DNA of 64,000 nt from Gigantopelta aegis (GCF_016097555.1 NC_054711.1:34968550-35032549), one strand, 5' to 3'. Counted from the stretch's first letter, positions 1 to 11,000 are shown. Translations and numbers: made by a program. Notes: a model not told the origin generated them from the sequence alone.

Positions 1-982
1 TGACGTCCCGGGGGATGGTGGCCCACTCGGCCTGCAAGGCTGCTGCCAGCTCGGGCAGGGTCTGGGGCTGTGGTTGTCGCTGTCGGAGGCGTCGGTCCAA
101 CTCGTCCCATAGATGCTCAATTGGGTTCAAATCCGGTGATATCGATGGCCAAGGAAGGACATTAATGTTGTTGTTCTGTAGGAAAGCCGTTGTGAGACGT
201 GCTGTGTGAGGCCTGGCGTTGTCGTGTTGGAACACTGCGTTGGCGTTGGCCATAACTGGAACGATGTGTGGCCGGAGGATCTGGTCAATGTAGCCCTGTG
301 CATTCAGGTTGCCCTGCACGTGGACCAGGTCAGTTCTGCCAGTGTGTGAGATGGCTGCTCACACCATGACACTACCCCCGCCGAATCTGTCCACTTCCTG
401 CACGCAGTTTGCCGCATAACGTTCACCACGACGCCTATACACGCGACATCTTCCATCATGACGTCGGAGCAGAAATCGGGACTCGTCACTGAACCACACC
501 TGTCTGCATCGCAGTTGAGGCCATTGCCGATGAATCTGGCACCACTGCAGTCGGAGTCGACGGTGTTGTGGTGTTAAGATGACACCTCGAACTGGACGTC
601 TGGCACGAATTCCTACCCCACGTAGGCGGTTCCGTACGGTCTGGTCGGATATCCTGCGCAAACCTGGTATTGCTGCGGCTGTGGAGGTGGCAGTAGTCAA
701 TCGTTCCCGAAGGTGGCGTACCCGGATGTAGCGGTCCTGCCCGGGGGTAGTGACCCGTGGTCGACCGGATCTAGGGAGGTCACGTGTTGATCCATGTTGC
801 TGGTAACGGTCCCACAGTCTGGAGATGGTGCTTGGGGACACATGGAATGCCCTGGCAACGGCCGTTCTGGATTCGCCTGCGTCTAGTCGGCCGATGGCAT
901 TGTTTCTCTGCGGTTCACTGAGACGTGGCATGTCCTGGATTGTCAACTGTCGGCCAGATACAGAGGCCAGGCAAGCGAACAC
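1..982 (-). pseudogene. Tc1-like (IS630/Tc1/mariner) transposase, nonsense-mutated and cut by the window edge
   Basis: Read on the minus strand from about 982 (alternative start 931), the protein opens with a helix-turn-helix region (GRQLTIQD..., then AFHVSPSTISRLWDRYQ), a GRPR linker and the first catalytic Asp in VWFSDESRF. The frame then meets a TGA immediately after GGSVMV, at about 359-361, where this family normally has Trp, so a single TGG-to-TGA change is the likely cause. Beyond that stop the same frame stays open to base 1 and contains the second Asp (FQHDNARPH) and the Glu of LNPIEHLWDEL, 34 residues apart, so this is a DD34E Tc1-type enzyme. The remaining C-terminus lies outside the window. 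I could not identify the terminal inverted repeat near 1000-1300. It has no link to neighbouring host genes. Family assignment is secure; the enzyme cannot be made as one chain. Confidence 0.9.
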
Positions 983-1303
983 CCTGCACTTTTATACTGT
1001 CGGTGTTCATGTTGCACGTGCAGACAACGCACGTGCAGTGGTGACATGGTTTGCACGTGGCTGCGTTTTTGCGAATATTTACATTTTGAAACTTTATTTT
1101 ACAGTAGCTGCGTTTTATCGAATGTAACCGTGGGAATGTGTTTGGGACATGCAATGACCTTATATTCACAAAGCATGAACCGGTAGGAAACATAAAATCG
1201 GAGTTATAACCCATTTGTACCCTTTTGCGTTTCTTTTTTTGAAGAGTATATATCCAATATACCCAACATGGATTGTTCACAGTATTTTACACAGATACAA
1301 CCG

Positions 1304-1339
1304 TGTCCGGTGTATCGGCGCGTCCGGTGATTCGGCGCA
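1304..1339. repeat. Two adjacent 18-bp motifs with distant reverse complements (possible terminal repeats)
   Basis: TGTCCGGTGTATCGGCGC (1304-1321) is followed directly by GTCCGGTGATTCGGCGCA (1322-1339). The exact reverse complement of the first is at 9386-9403 and of the second at 3236-3253. The pattern suggests terminal inverted repeats of one or two nested DNA elements. No transposase and no clear target duplication is visible. Confidence 0.5.
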
Positions 1340-1766
1340 CTTGGTATTTTGCTTAAGTATGCTTAGGAAGTTGGCATGTTGTCGGGGTTTTTTAACGGAT
1401 TAAAGTTCAATTCCTTTTTCAGTGGTTAATCAAGTATCAACATTTATTGTTACGGGTGCAATAATTTTTTTAAAAATAATTATCAATAATTATATCAATT
1501 TCAAAATAAATCATTCACCTGTTTTCATGTCTATAAACGCGAACTAGGTCAGCCTTATTGATATTAAGAATGTTAAAACCAGTCTAAAAATACCTTTCCC
1601 GCATTTTTTAAATTATAGTAAACAGTAATTATTTTTGTTCGGTTATTTTTATTTAAACTGAAAAGTAAAACACAGACAAATGCAAACAAAACAAAACTTT
1701 TACACCTTAATTGATAGTCCTTCCAATTCACAATTGTGACATTGTTATAAAAAAATAAAAGCGAAA
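1340..1766. other. AT-rich intergenic DNA
   Basis: AT-rich non-coding sequence between the paired CCGGTG motifs and the first SINE. I see no gene or structured repeat here. Confidence 0.5.
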
Positions 1767-1780
1767 TAAGATCCACGTGT

Positions 1781-2178
1781 TTGTTTTATTTAATTATTTA
1801 ATTAACGACGCCGCTAGAGCACATTCATTTTTTATCTTATCATCGGCTATTGGACGTCAAACATATGGTCATTCTGACACTGTTTTTAGAGGAAACCCGC
1901 TTCTCGCCACATAGGCTACTCTTTTTACGACAGGCAGCAAGGGATCTTTTATTTGCGCTTCCCACAGGCAGGATAGCACAAACCAAGGCCTTTGTTGAAC
2001 CAGTTATGGATCACTGGTCGGTGCAAGTGGTTTACACCTACCCATTGAGCCTTGCGGAGCACTCACTCAAGGTTTGGAGTCGGTATCTCGATTAAAAATC
2101 CCATGCCTCGACTGGGATCCGAACCCAGTACCTACCAGCCTGTAGACCGATGGCCTGCCACGACGCCACCGAGGCCGG
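1781..2178 (-). mobile_element. tRNA-derived SINE, type C, full length with perfect TSD
   Basis: It runs from the tail (TTTGTTTTATTTAA...) through the shared core (GCAAGGGATCTTTTATTTGC) to a tRNA-like head that, on the minus strand, starts ACCGGCCTCGGTGGCGTCGT and carries a B-box-like GGGTTCGGATCC. It is flanked by a perfect 14-bp duplication TAAGATCCACGTGT at 1767-1780 and 2179-2192, the signature of LINE-assisted insertion. The other type C copies are at 25021 and 59979. Confidence 0.9.
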
Positions 2179-2192
2179 TAAGATCCACGTGT

Positions 2193-3282
2193 GTGCACAA
2201 TCTACCATAGGTACTTGATGACACTAGTACATGATACGGTGGTTGCTGCATTGAGTTAGTCACTGTGATTAAAAGCCCAATGTCCGATAAACATTCAGTA
2301 CTTTTCTTTCTTTTTTCTTTTTTTTAACAGCACCCTATCCTAAGCATTTTGATTTGCGTTTTATTCCCGGCCATGACGAAATGAGGATTTTACCCCGCCC
2401 ATAATGCAAATTTTAAAACACGAAACAACATGAGAAAAATGTAAAAAAAAGAGTAAAAAAATACTTTTACAGCTTAATTTGTATCATATGCTTCTTGAAA
2501 AATACCTTATGACTTTGATATAATCAGATATTAAAAACACTTCATCAGGACCATAAAAAGAATTATTATATATTTGACTTTGAAAATGTGAGTTCTTTAA
2601 TTACTTTGTATAATATCTACATTTGACATTTTATTGCAACTTCATAAACCAGTTCAGAGATTTAAAATGTTTAATTAATTAAACATCAATTATTTCAAGT
2701 CAGTTTTCAAATTTATATTTTTGAGTTCAGTGTAGGGAAAACGTTTGTTAAACCTTGTGACAATATAGGCTACGTGTTAGTGGTTATCATTATTTTTTTT
2801 TTTTTTTTTTTTTTTTTTTCTCTTCCTCTATGACAACAGCAATATTTTCAGGGGTTTGTTTGTAGGCTAGTGTGTGCTAAGAGGGTTTTTGTGGGGTATA
2901 TTGTGGTATATTGACAATATTTACATTATCCTGTCATCAAGTGCCTATGCAATCTACCCGAGAAAAATAAAATCCATGTAGGCATCTTAAATAGGCTAAT
3001 AGCCATGCATGACAATGAACATATATGCATCTGCAGTACTGTGCCACTCGAGAAAATTAGTCCGAAATTGATCATGAGATGGGTCATGTGTCATCGTTCA
3101 TTTTCATAGTAATATTTTTAACAAGACAAAACAAAAAAGTACTAAAATAATTCTGGTACAACAGCGTAGCGTTTATGGGATAAAAGTGAGGTCATGGGCG
3201 GTCTATAAATAGCAAGGTCAACGATCCACACCTACTGCGCCGAATCACCGGACATGCAAATCGTTTTGGATACAAGGGGGTG
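2193..3282. other. AT-rich intergenic DNA with a 30-bp poly-T run
   Basis: Non-coding, AT-rich, with a poly-T tract at about 2790-2819. It contains one inverted CCGGTG motif at 3236-3253. No open frame or splice structure is convincing. Confidence 0.6.
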
Positions 3283-4527
3283 TGTCACGGGGATTCTATA
3301 ATTCCTGTAACTGAGTAAAACACGATTATCAAAATATCTCTCCTAACTGTATATCTATTAGATCTCTCTGTAACAGGCTGTTAAACCTAGTATGGCTCGT
3401 CTCTAGGTATGATCAGAGATACGATCTTATATAAAGTATATATAATATAGCACGTTAGTTCTCTAGAAAACACAACAAAAACACAATACACTTTGGAATC
3501 TGTATTATCCTACGCTGACAAATGTACAGCCGTAGTAGTCAATTTATAACAACAATAATAACAACCCAGAACTGATCACTTAATTAGTTAATCTCTAGGT
3601 GTCTAGTTACACAATATGCGAATCACTTCACCGTTACACCACACCCACACGTGTGATAATTGAGAAACGCTTACAGGAGAAGTTAATTAATAAAGGAATT
3701 ACAACACCATTCCTAACTGGTTAATTTATAATTAACCCTTACTACTCGTTCAGTAACGTGTGATAATTTAGAACGCTTCTTGGGGAACTTAATTAATAAA
3801 GGAATTACAGCTCTATTCCTAACGGGTTAATTTTTAATTAACCCTAACTACTCTTCAGTAATCTTGTAACACAGAATTAATACTTATCACAATAAAGACA
3901 ATAACCTACAGTTTACCCAGGTCGGCTGGGATGACTGGCTAAGCTTTATGTTACCAAATACTCATATAATGTTAGAACAATAAGTCTACGATTTACTTCG
4001 TCAGATGACCGAAGACACTGTCTAAAGAATATTGGTATAATACAGTATTAAAATATTTAAGTCACATCAATCACATCAAGGTTATACACAGAGCAGAAAT
4101 GATATTTACCAAAGTCCAAACGGACTAACGTTCCTTCGGAGCCTTCCTATTCGTTCTCCTAGATATCTCTAAATCCTAGCTATTTATTCCAAAATCAGAA
4201 TTGGCCTGGGGGAACAAGGCGGCACCTCACGTATCATCTCATAGTCTGACTCTCTTAGAGTCGGTATTATTTCTCTCTGATCGTCAGACTACTGACGCCA
4301 TCGTCGCCAAAATCACGGTCGTCGAAACCGCACTCGCAGAGGTATTACGTAACTACTCGCCACATGGCCTCCACACCTCGCTAAGTGCATATTGGAACGC
4401 AAGAATCGCGCGAGAAGTATTACGTAACAAGTTGTCCACCTGGGCTACGGGCAATAAACTGCACACGGCACCCTAACACAATTAAAAACGCCACAGGCGA
4501 AACAAATTAAGAGCATGTACCGTGACA
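3283..4527 (-). repeat. 3' LTR of the Gmr1-like element (element orientation)
   Basis: A 1245-bp LTR with TGT...ACA ends. The adjoining interior bases 4528-4540, read on the minus strand, are the purine-rich GAGGTGGGGGTG, a plausible polypurine tract directly before the LTR. Small open frames inside it (such as 4201-4476) have no recognisable protein and recur only because the LTR is duplicated. Confidence 0.93.
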
Positions 4528-4745
4528 CACCCCCACCTCAAAAAGGATATTTCCTCTACTCTAGGAATAGGGAAATATACTACATTAAAACAAAAAGGGT
4601 GCGTTAACCGACGCATACGGGCATTTATAACACATGTAATAATAAGGTGACTACCAGTAATCACACTGAGTCTCTGAGTCCCTGGTATACAAAAATATAT
4701 ATAAACAAAACAGAAATAAAGAATGTCAACACATTATCATAACGT

Positions 4746-5445
4746 TCAACTTCGGGACAGGGCATCAGCGATTACACTGGATGTGCCCTTGATATGTCCA
4801 ATGGTAATTGGGAATTTCTGCAGACGAAGACTCCATCTCAAAACTCTCTGGTTGGAGGCTTTCATTAGGATGGTCCAGTCCGACTTCATCTTCTGGGAAC
4901 AGCACAGCTCCAGCACCCACGTCACTGGCACCCACAGCTAGCTTGAACGGCACTCGGTAGTCTGGTGCTGCCATCACGGGAGACGAGTAGCGCCTCTGCT
5001 TGAGACGGTTGAATGACTTCTCGCATTCACCTGACCAATGGAACTTCGTGTTCTTCCTTTTCAGCGTCGCACGTTTTCCAGGTTTTCTCCGATAGGCATG
5101 CTGTCGAATCTGTGTAGCGTTGGGTTCCAAGCGCACATCTTGGCTTAAGGTATTGGTAACCGTTGGAAGGTCCCGACAAATGGAAACATTGACTTGTATC
5201 AATGTAGTCAGCTTTGCTCGCTGGGGGTTCAAGTCTGCTAGAATCTGGCCGTTGGCCAACTTGACCTCTGCAGTCTTGACGTCATCACAGGAAATTGAGT
5301 GTCTCTCAATTTGGACCGGTCTCTCTGGAACTATCGGCAGTCTGTCAAAATAACCTTTTAGCAAATTGATGTGACAATACCTACGTTTCCTAACCCTATC
5401 AGGAGTGTTTATCACATAACCTGTCTCATTAACCCGTTTGTGCAC
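4746..5445 (-). pseudogene. pol remnant: integrase C-terminal tail, RT fragments, RNase H end
   Basis: This continues gag-pol after an in-frame TAA that interrupts the GPY/F-type module right after YFGP, at about 5447-5449. First comes the end of the integrase C-terminal domain (NTPDRVRKRRYCHINLLKGYF). Next is the N-terminal lead-in of reverse transcriptase (TVTNTLSQDVRLEPNATQIRQ). Then there is an abrupt jump to the RT thumb / RNase H start (FHWSGECEKSF..., PFKLAVGASDVGAGAVLF). The RT fingers and palm, including the YxDD active site, are missing. A second deletion with a frameshift near 4880-4900 joins this to the end of RNase H (LRWSLRLQKFPITIGHIKG ... IADALSR). It cannot encode a working polymerase. 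Confidence 0.85.
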
Positions 5446-5448
5446 AAC

Positions 5449-7817
5449 TTAGGGCCCGAAATACCTATTCTGCACAGAACCCCGTTTAATGGGAAGGTAC
5501 AGCAGCACCTTATCCCCTGGTTTAAATTCCCGACTCTTAGCCTTCCTATCAAACACTGATTTTATTTTGCTCTGAGCATGGCTCAGTTGCGTCCTAGCTA
5601 GTTCGGTCGCCGGCAACCTCCGATTTCTAACTCTCTTATTTATTAATGCTCCCTTGTCCACAGTTAACAAGGTAGTGCGAGCTGCCAACAAATTTGGATC
5701 AGCCCCCTGCTCTAGTACTAACTCTTGTCTAATACAAGGTAAGTCCCCTCTATCAAACACAACTGGTTCAATTCCCCTCTGCGGGAGATCAACAGGTTCC
5801 ACCACATTTAATTTGTCAGTTGACTTATCTACCATTTTACTGATAACCTCATCCACTCCAATGTCATGGCTCACACACGTATCAGACAAATCACAAATAT
5901 CCTCTGCGTCTTGTGCTAACCTACTGGTCATATCCCTAGTCATTACACACGCAGGATATTTAATCTCATCAACCTCACACTCTTCTATTGGTAACGTGCT
6001 GTCTTTAATTAACAGTTGGTCACATTTCGGCTGACAACACTGACTAGTCAAATCATTTCCCAACAAAACTCCTATGTTTTCAACAGGCAAGTCCTTCACA
6101 ACACCCATAACGACTGGTCCCGTCACAAACTTCGAACACAAGAAAACCTTATGTAACCGGACAACCATTTTTTCTCCAGTAACTGAGCTTAAAGCCAAAC
6201 TACGTCCTATGTCTGAATTTTCAATACCAGCTAAACACTCTTGCGTTATCAGACTCTGACTACACCCGGTATCTCTATAGATTGATATTGCCTTAGGACA
6301 CAACTCTTGTTTCACATCACAAACCATACCAGTGGACACATACGGGTTTACTTTCTCTGCCATGGGACTAACCATTAACTCTCTCGCTAACGGAGCTGAC
6401 CTCACTAAACCGACCACTTGCGCATTATCACGTTTCCTTTTAAAACAGTCTCCGATAAGATGGTTATCCTTTTTACAGTAACTGCACTGTGGACGAAAAG
6501 TTCGTGCATTGGCTGATAATGCAGGTCTATCCTTACTTTGCCCACCAGGTGCATTCCTTGCCTGACTAGCTGACCAACTAGATGACTCTCCCCGATAGTT
6601 ACTTTCCCGGGCAAAACCTGGCTGAAATTTCTTCTTATCACCCTGTTGTAAAGAGCTACCCGGTACTGCCTGAGCTTTGTGTATTAACACGTAATCATCT
6701 GCCACTATGCCTGCCTCCTCTATCTTTTTGACATCACGATCCTCTAAATGAATACGTAAGCTAACTGGTAATCCATTTTTAATGTCCTGTAAGATCAACA
6801 ACTCCCGTAACTCGGTATATGACTCTACCTGATGAGACACCACCCATTTATCAAACATCCCTGCCTTCTTAGCCACAAACTCACTATAAGACTGACCCTG
6901 CGTTTTTCTCAACTCGCTATACCGTAAACGATAATCCTCAGGCCGTAATTCATAAGCCCTCAACACTGCAGCCTTAACTAAGTCGTACTGACTTGCTCGC
7001 TCATCACTCATTGAATTATAAGCTATACTAGCCCTCCCCTTAAACTTAGACACGGCTAACAATGTCCACTTAGACTGCGGCCAATTTAGTTGCTTAGCGG
7101 CCCGTTCAAAAAGTTGAAAGAACATGTCTACCTCCTCATCGTCAAATACAGGCACTGATCTATAAGCCTCCGACATGTTAAAACCATTTCCTGCCTCACG
7201 TCTAACTTCTTCAGTATTCAACTTTAACTCATGTTCCACTTTTAATTTTTCAAACTGGAATTCTCTATCTCTATGTCTATCTTCTCTATCTCTCTCTTCT
7301 CTTTCTCTCTCTCTCTCTCTCTATCCCTATCTTCTTTTTCTCTATCCCTCTCTTCTCTTTCTCTATCGCTATGTCTATCTTCTCTATTTCTCTCTTCTCT
7401 TTCTCTCTCTCTCTCTCTATCCCTCTCTCTATCTTCTCTATCCCTATCTCTATCTTCTCTGTCCCTATCTTCTTTTTCTCTATCTCTATCTTCTTTCTCT
7501 CTATCCCTCTCTTCTCTTTCTCTCTCTCTCTCTCTATCTAATGCACGTTCTTCTCTTTCGTACTCAAGTTTTTTAAAAGCTAATTGTTGTTCCACACTTA
7601 ACTCATTTATCTCTATCTCTGGAACAATCTCACTGTCTTCCATAACAGGCCTATCACCAAAAACTTCCTGGATAATAATTGTCTTTATATCACCTAAAGT
7701 TTTAGCTGATGTTAAATCAATTTCTCGCTCACCCGCGATTTCAACTAACTCGGCCTTACGTGCTCGCTTAATCTCCACTACACTGAACGTAGGCCTATCC
7801 AGCAAATTCTTATCCAT
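5449..7817 (-). pseudogene. gag-protease (capsid, CCHC zinc knuckle, retropepsin) with one frameshift
   Basis: Translation probably starts at ATG 7817 (MDKNLLDRPTFSVVEI...). Residues of roughly 85-180 are an Arg/Glu/Asp-rich coiled-coil stretch encoded by a TC/GA-rich microsatellite (about 7265-7545). The frame shifts by one base at the 3' end of that microsatellite, near 7250. The downstream 596-codon frame (7239-5449) holds a helical capsid region (AYELRPEDYRLRYSELRKTQ ... ELLILQDIKNGLP) resembling the SCAN-domain ancestor. It is followed by a CCHC knuckle (C-x2-C-x4-H-x4-C, about 6446-6487), a retropepsin with DTGCS (about 6255-6270) and a later LLGND motif. The 3' end enters an integrase C-terminal module (FDRKAKSREFKPGDKVLLYL) and stops at a TAA within it. 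The integrase zinc finger and catalytic core are absent. Apart from the frameshift and that stop, gag is intact. Confidence 0.85.
7265..7545. repeat. TC/GA microsatellite within gag coding sequence
   Basis: An imperfect (TCTC/TATC/TTCT)n tract that, on the minus strand, reads as repeated Arg-Glu and Arg-Asp codons (DREREREREERDREKEDRD...). Its length instability explains the frameshift between the two halves of gag. Confidence 0.9.
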
Positions 7818-7951
7818 GTTTAGATATGACGCACTTATTATTAATTAATTTTCTAGTGAACAACGTGCTACTTCTGGTAAATTTGTAAAATTAATTTATA
7901 AAGCCCCCATTTACAAACAATACTTTTTTAAATATGCATGTCCCGTTCCAG

Positions 7952-7970
7952 ATCCGGGACGAGCGCCCCA
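7952..7970 (-). promoter_or_regulatory. Putative primer-binding site of the retrotransposon (tRNA-Pro-like)
   Basis: On the minus strand, about 12 bases inside the 5' LTR, the sequence TGGGGCGCTCGTCCCGGAT resembles a binding site for the 3' end of tRNA-Pro, with one extra base. Its distance from the LTR edge is greater than usual, so the assignment is tentative. Confidence 0.55.
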
Positions 7971-7982
7971 ATTTTCTACTCC

Positions 7983-9227
7983 TGTCACGGGGATTCTATA
8001 ATTCCTGTAACTGAGTAAAACACGATTATCAAAATATCTCTCCTAACTGTATATCTATTAGATCTCTCTGTAACAGGCTGTTAAACCTAGTATGGCTCGT
8101 CTCTAGGTATGATCAGAGATACGATCTTATATAAAGTATATATAATATAGCACGTTAGTTCTCTAGAAAACACAACAAAAACACAATACACTTTGGAATC
8201 TGTATTATCCTACGCTGACAAATGTACAGCCGTAGTAGTCAATTTATAACAACAATAATAACAACCCAGAACTGATCACTTAATTAGTTAATCTCTAGGT
8301 GTCTAGTTACACAATATGCGAATCACTTCACCGTTACACCACACCCACACGTGTGATAATTGAGAAACGCTTACAGGAGAAGTTAATTAATAAAGGAATT
8401 ACAACACCATTCCTAACTGGTTAATTTATAATTAACCCTTACTACTCGTTCAGTAACGTGTGATAATTTAGAACGCTTCTTGGGGAACTTAATTAATAAA
8501 GGAATTACAGCTCTATTCCTAACGGGTTAATTTTTAATTAACCCTAACTACTCTTCAGTAATCTTGTAACACAGAATTAATACTTATCACAATAAAGACA
8601 ATAACCTACAGTTTACCCAGGTCGGCTGGGATGACTGGCTAAGCTTTATGTTACCAAATACTCATATAATGTTAGAACAATAAGTCTACGATTTACTTCG
8701 TCAGATGACCGAAGACACTGTCTAAAGAATATTGGTATAATACAGTATTAAAATATTTAAGTCACATCAATCACATCAAGGTTATACACAGAGCAGAAAT
8801 GATATTTACCAAAGTCCAAACGGACTAACGTTCCTTCGGAGCCTTCCTATTCGTTCTCCTAGATATCTCTAAATCCTAGCTATTTATTCCAAAATCAGAA
8901 TTGGCCTGGGGGAACAAGGCGGCACCTCACGTATCATCTCATAGTCTGACTCTCTTAGAGTCGGTATTATTTCTCTCTGATCGTCAGACTACTGACGCCA
9001 TCGTCGCCAAAATCACGGTCGTCGAAACCGCACTCGCAGAGGTATTACGTAACTACTCGCCACATGGCCTCCACACCTCGCTAAGTGCATATTGGAACGC
9101 AAGAATCGCGCGAGAAGTATTACGTAACAAGTTGTCCACCTGGGCTACGGGCAATAAACTGCACACGGCACCCTAACACAATTAAAAACGCCACAGGCGA
9201 AACAAATTAAGAGCATGTACCGTGACA
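7983..9227 (-). repeat. 5' LTR of the Gmr1-like element (element orientation)
   Basis: A 1245-bp LTR that appears base-for-base identical to 3283-4527 (constant offset of 4700). It is followed by the 5-bp target duplication GGGTG at 9228-9232. Transcription would run toward lower coordinates. Confidence 0.93.
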
Positions 9228-9232
9228 GGGTG

Positions 9233-10274
9233 CCTATATTTATGCACCATTTTAAAATGTTTATTGACTACAGACATAAAACAATTTGTAGTGTATTTCA
9301 GATTATGCACTGCTTCATTGGTGAGAGACACATTTTATTAAGTATTTCAGTGTTCACATAGAAAATGGTCCTTGAATGCTTAGGTGCGCCGATACACCGG
9401 ACAGCACTGTAGGGCCTATACAAAACCGACGTGTCTATATACGGCATGTCTATATACGGTAGACAAACGTTTATATGGTCTAAAGTTAGCAATGTCCGTT
9501 AGCTCATTGAAATGTATGTATGATAATATTGATATATTTGTAGGTCTATACTGATATAAACTGACAGAACACACACATAATGAACGTACTGGGTAGCGCC
9601 GTCCCGTGTAGCGCTGGCTGCAATGACCCGTACACGTCACATGACCGGCTCTGCACAGGGCGGTAAGCTTTTGGATACGTATCCACCACTTGAAGTCACA
9701 CAGTGACACACACGCCAAAACCATCCTGTCTTGTCGCCACTTCCACAATTACAAGGCCAGTAAACACAGAAACTCGCGACACACCTGTTTCATCCATTTC
9801 CGGAAACATTGAAACCACTTTCTCCATGTCAAATCTATCAACACATGGAATTTTTACGCACTCAAAATTTGATAACTGTAATTTCAACGTCGTAATTGGT
9901 AAATCTGGACAGTAATAAAAAAAATGGCGCCCATACACAGTTCGTAGTTAAATATTCATACACCAACCGCTTCACATATAAATTATACCATACAAAATAG
10001 GTCGCTTCAGACATTTTTATTACAGGTTAAAAGTTATTGAAATTACTTACGTTATATGTTTCTAGTGAATTCAAAATGTTTCTAGTTGGTATTGACATTT
10101 AATGCAAAAAATTAATATGAATTGTATTAATGATTGTAACATTGTCATTCTCTCATTCGGCTATTGACTGCTAGTTTATCTGCCTCTTCAGTTCCTTGCA
10201 CTGTGCCCTTATCCATTGTATTATTGTTTTGTTCAGTGGCACAGCTCAGTGTAGAAAGTAGTAGTAGCAAATTT
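9233..10274. other. Intergenic DNA, one possible exon remnant inside
   Basis: Mostly non-coding. It contains the motif GCGCCGATACACCGGACA (9386-9403), the partner of 1304-1321. An open frame at 9696-9938 on the minus strand is discussed separately. No other feature is recognised. Confidence 0.5.
9696..9911 (-). CDS. Possible orphan exon or coding fragment, unknown product
   Basis: On the minus strand an acceptor-like sequence (a T8 run, then ATTACTGTCCAG) is followed by about 70 open codons containing FDMEKVVSMFPEMDETGVSR and ending FGVCVTV-stop. The codon mix looks more like coding than the surrounding AT-rich DNA. There is no ATG near the 5' end, no partner exon that I can join, and no family I recognise. 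It could be an exon of an unsampled gene, an exon captured by a transposon, or chance. Confidence 0.25.
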   Translation of the reverse strand, partial: CPDLPITTLKLQLSNFECVKIPCVDRFDMEKVVSMFPEMDETGVSRVSVFTGLVIVEVATRQDGFGVCVTV

Positions 10275-10376
10275 AAAGTTTGTTTTATTTAACGACATCA
10301 CTAGAACACATTGATTTATTAACAATTGGCCATTGGATGTCAAACATTTGGTAATTTTGATGTAGTCTTAGAGAGG
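10275..10376 (-). mobile_element. SINE tail fragment, type A
   Basis: About 100 bp of the tail of the type A SINE (TTTATTTAACGACATCACTAGAACACATTG ... TGGATGTCAAACATTTGG), truncated before the core and tRNA head. Confidence 0.75.
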
Positions 10377-11000
10377 CTTTATTTTGGGGGAATTTGATAA
10401 TTTATGATGACTTTCCTGTGTATGAGCTTAATGTATGTTGCTGCAATTCTCAAGGTTTCTGGTCCTGCCTTGTAATGTGTGGAGAAATTTTTTGTTGTTG
10501 CAATCCAAACAGGGGTCGCGTTAAGATGCGTCCATGCGTCCCTGAACGTATGGAAAGCAGACTTAGACGCCTGCTCATCACCATAAGTGATAATAAAACC
10601 GTCCCAGTTTATTTTCAAAGATGCATTCCAGACGCATGTTTATTCCATTATTTCATCATCACTACGTCCTGAGTGATCTGGACGCATGGAATCAGTTAGC
10701 CAAGTTAAACATTCCGTCACTCATAATCCCGCCATGATCTCCGCTATCGTTCCCACCATAAACCTATTGTAAAAAAAAAAAAAAAAAAAAAAAATGAAAT
10801 GTTTAGAATCACGTGATCGGTTCGCCATTAAGGGAGTGAAACTCGCAAAATAATAACTTGAAGGCATTGCATTTGAGTGCATTTTCAGTATTTATTACCT
10901 GTTTAGTACATTTTGTGAAAGCAAAACCAGTACGGTATATCGAATAATCCAACCTCATATAAAGATTGTAGATTTCTATCAAAGGTGGTGGAAGTGTATT

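Larger units (their letters stand above)
3283..9227 (-). mobile_element. Gmr1-like Ty3/gypsy LTR retrotransposon, internally deleted, recent insertion
   Basis: Two 1245-bp direct repeats (3283-4527 and 7983-9227) begin TGTCACGG and end CCGTGACA. They look identical along their whole length, and the element is bounded by the 5-bp target duplication GGGTG (3278-3282 and 9228-9232). The element is transcribed on the minus strand. The 3455-bp interior holds gag, a retropepsin, the C-terminal integrase module and remnants of reverse transcriptase and RNase H, in that order. Integrase placed before reverse transcriptase is the arrangement known for the Gmr1 clade of Ty3/gypsy elements. The interior is too short for a complete pol, so this is a non-autonomous deletion derivative. 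Identical LTRs imply recent transposition, presumably with proteins supplied in trans. Confidence 0.93.

Noticed and set aside
4201..4476. 91-codon open frame in the LTR (and its copy at 8901-9176)
   Set aside because: It exists twice only because the LTR is duplicated. It lies on the strand opposite to transcription, starts with TTG, and has no recognisable protein features.
7273..7848. Ser/Leu-rich plus-strand open frames at 7175-7848
   Set aside because: These are antisense shadows of the TC/GA microsatellite in gag; the minus strand carries the recognisable gag protein.
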